From Chloroflexota bacterium (GTDB lineage Bacteria; Chloroflexota; Dehalococcoidia; Dehalococcoidales; RBG-16-60-22), in the NCBI GenBank assembly GCA_016875955.1, contig VGOH01000064.1:1-6771 (forward strand): a stretch of DNA of 6,771 bases, in the 5' to 3' direction. This document shows, in pieces, positions 6,192 through 6,771 of the stretch (the stretch's first letter is position 1; each line of letters starts with the position of its first letter). Below the pieces are notes generated by a model. It did not search any database and had not been told where the DNA came from. It saw only the letters and a list, made by a program, of their open reading frames with translations. The position numbers and the translations under genes were made by a program.

Positions 6192-6771
6192 GTGCTTTTG
6201 CTGAACCAAAATGACGTGATGAAGGTGCTTGATATGGCGCCGTGTATTGAGGTAGTGGAGAAGGCCTTTGCTGAGCTGGCCTCGGGCACCGCGGTTCTGC
6301 CCCCGCGCATCAACCTGTTCACCGAGGAAGGCCTGGGGCTATACATGCCGGCATATCTCAAAGAGATGGGCGCGCTGGCCTGCAAGGTGGTGACCAGCTA
6401 CGTGCACAACCCGGCCAAACACAATCTGCCTACCATACTGGGCAAGGTGCTGCTACAGGACCCGGGGACGGGCGATGTCATCTGCATCATGGACGGCGGT
6501 TACCTCACCGCGGTCAGGACCGGTGCCGTCAGCGGGGTCGCCACCAGGTATCTCGCCCGCCAGGACAGAGGGCAGAAGGCGGGCATATTCGGCGCCGGGG
6601 CACAGGCGCGGACACAGCTCTGGGCGATGACCATTGCCAGGGATATCGCCAGGGCCTATGTTTATGACGTTAATGACGAGTCTGTAAGCCGGTTCATCAA
6701 AGAGATGACGGACAAGCTCCAGCTTGATATTGTCAAAGCTAGCTCGCCTGGCCAGATTCTGGAAAAAGTAG
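6192..6771 (+). CDS. Ornithine cyclodeaminase/mu-crystallin family protein (3' truncated)
   Basis: The first 193 residues of an NAD(P)-dependent enzyme of the ornithine cyclodeaminase family are visible; the full length is usually about 310-330. Visible marks are PPRINLF (37-43, R39), MPA (52-54), the conserved lysine in CKVVTSY (K65), ILGKVLLQDPGTGDV (82-96), the DGGYLTAVRTGAVSGVATRYLA stretch (101-122, R109), and the Rossmann loop FGAGAQARTQ (133-142) followed by an acidic residue, D159, after the second strand. Members deaminate ornithine to proline and ammonia, or act as alanine dehydrogenase, ketimine reductase or imino-acid reductase. The catalytic Asp of true ornithine cyclodeaminase lies past the right edge, so the reaction cannot be settled. 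The start is GTG with a good ribosome site, and a promoter lies about 30 nt upstream. The gene is divergent from the M20 operon and probably shares its control region. Confidence 0.9.
   Translation, partial: MLLLNQNDVMKVLDMAPCIEVVEKAFAELASGTAVLPPRINLFTEEGLGLYMPAYLKEMGALACKVVTSYVHNPAKHNLPTILGKVLLQDPGTGDVICIMDGGYLTAVRTGAVSGVATRYLARQDRGQKAGIFGAGAQARTQLWAMTIARDIARAYVYDVNDESVSRFIKEMTDKLQLDIVKASSPGQILEKV

Noticed and set aside
6176..6385. A 69-codon minus-strand frame
   Set aside because: It is antisense to the start of the OCD-family gene, whose motifs are unambiguous.

Overview
The window looks like a moderately GC-rich bacterial chromosome, with catabolic genes and non-coding repeats interspersed. 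The mix of genes (an M20 hydrolase pair, a UroD-fold methyltransferase-like protein, an OFA/MCT-type MFS transporter, an ornithine-cyclodeaminase-family enzyme and a ThDP enzyme) is typical of environmental Chloroflexota, especially Dehalococcoidia-like genomes. That placement rests on general resemblance only, and no marker gene here settles it.

Layout. (1) 2-388, + strand: the C-terminal ThDP-binding end of an acetolactate-synthase-like enzyme, cut by the left edge. (2) 389-707: no gene, but a 242-bp MITE-like element (copy 1, 438-679) rich in hairpins. (3) 708-5805: four genes on the minus strand, transcribed right to left and closely spaced. In order they are an ArgE/DapE-type M20 hydrolase, an M20 carbamoylase/hydantoinase-type amidohydrolase, a UroD-family methyltransferase-like protein, and an MFS transporter whose start overlaps the UroD stop (TAATG). 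(4) 5806-6191: a divergent control region holding copy 2 of the element (5885-6127), in inverted orientation to copy 1 and bordered by a 7/8-matching 8-bp direct repeat. A good sigma70-type promoter faces right. (5) 6192-6771, + strand: the first 193 codons of an ornithine cyclodeaminase/mu-crystallin-family protein, cut by the right edge.

How the genes may work together (inference): the minus-strand operon and the divergent OCD-family gene look like one catabolic unit. The MFS protein would import a small organic acid or amino-acid derivative. The two zinc hydrolases would remove N-acyl or N-carbamoyl groups, the OCD-family enzyme would deaminate or reduce the resulting amino or imino acid, and the UroD-like protein could move a methyl group. 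The true substrate cannot be read from the sequence.

The most unusual signal is in the two repeat copies. They are inverted relative to each other over their whole length, except for the 30-nt loop of one hairpin, which keeps the same orientation on the + strand in both. The loop has therefore flipped between its own stem arms in one copy.
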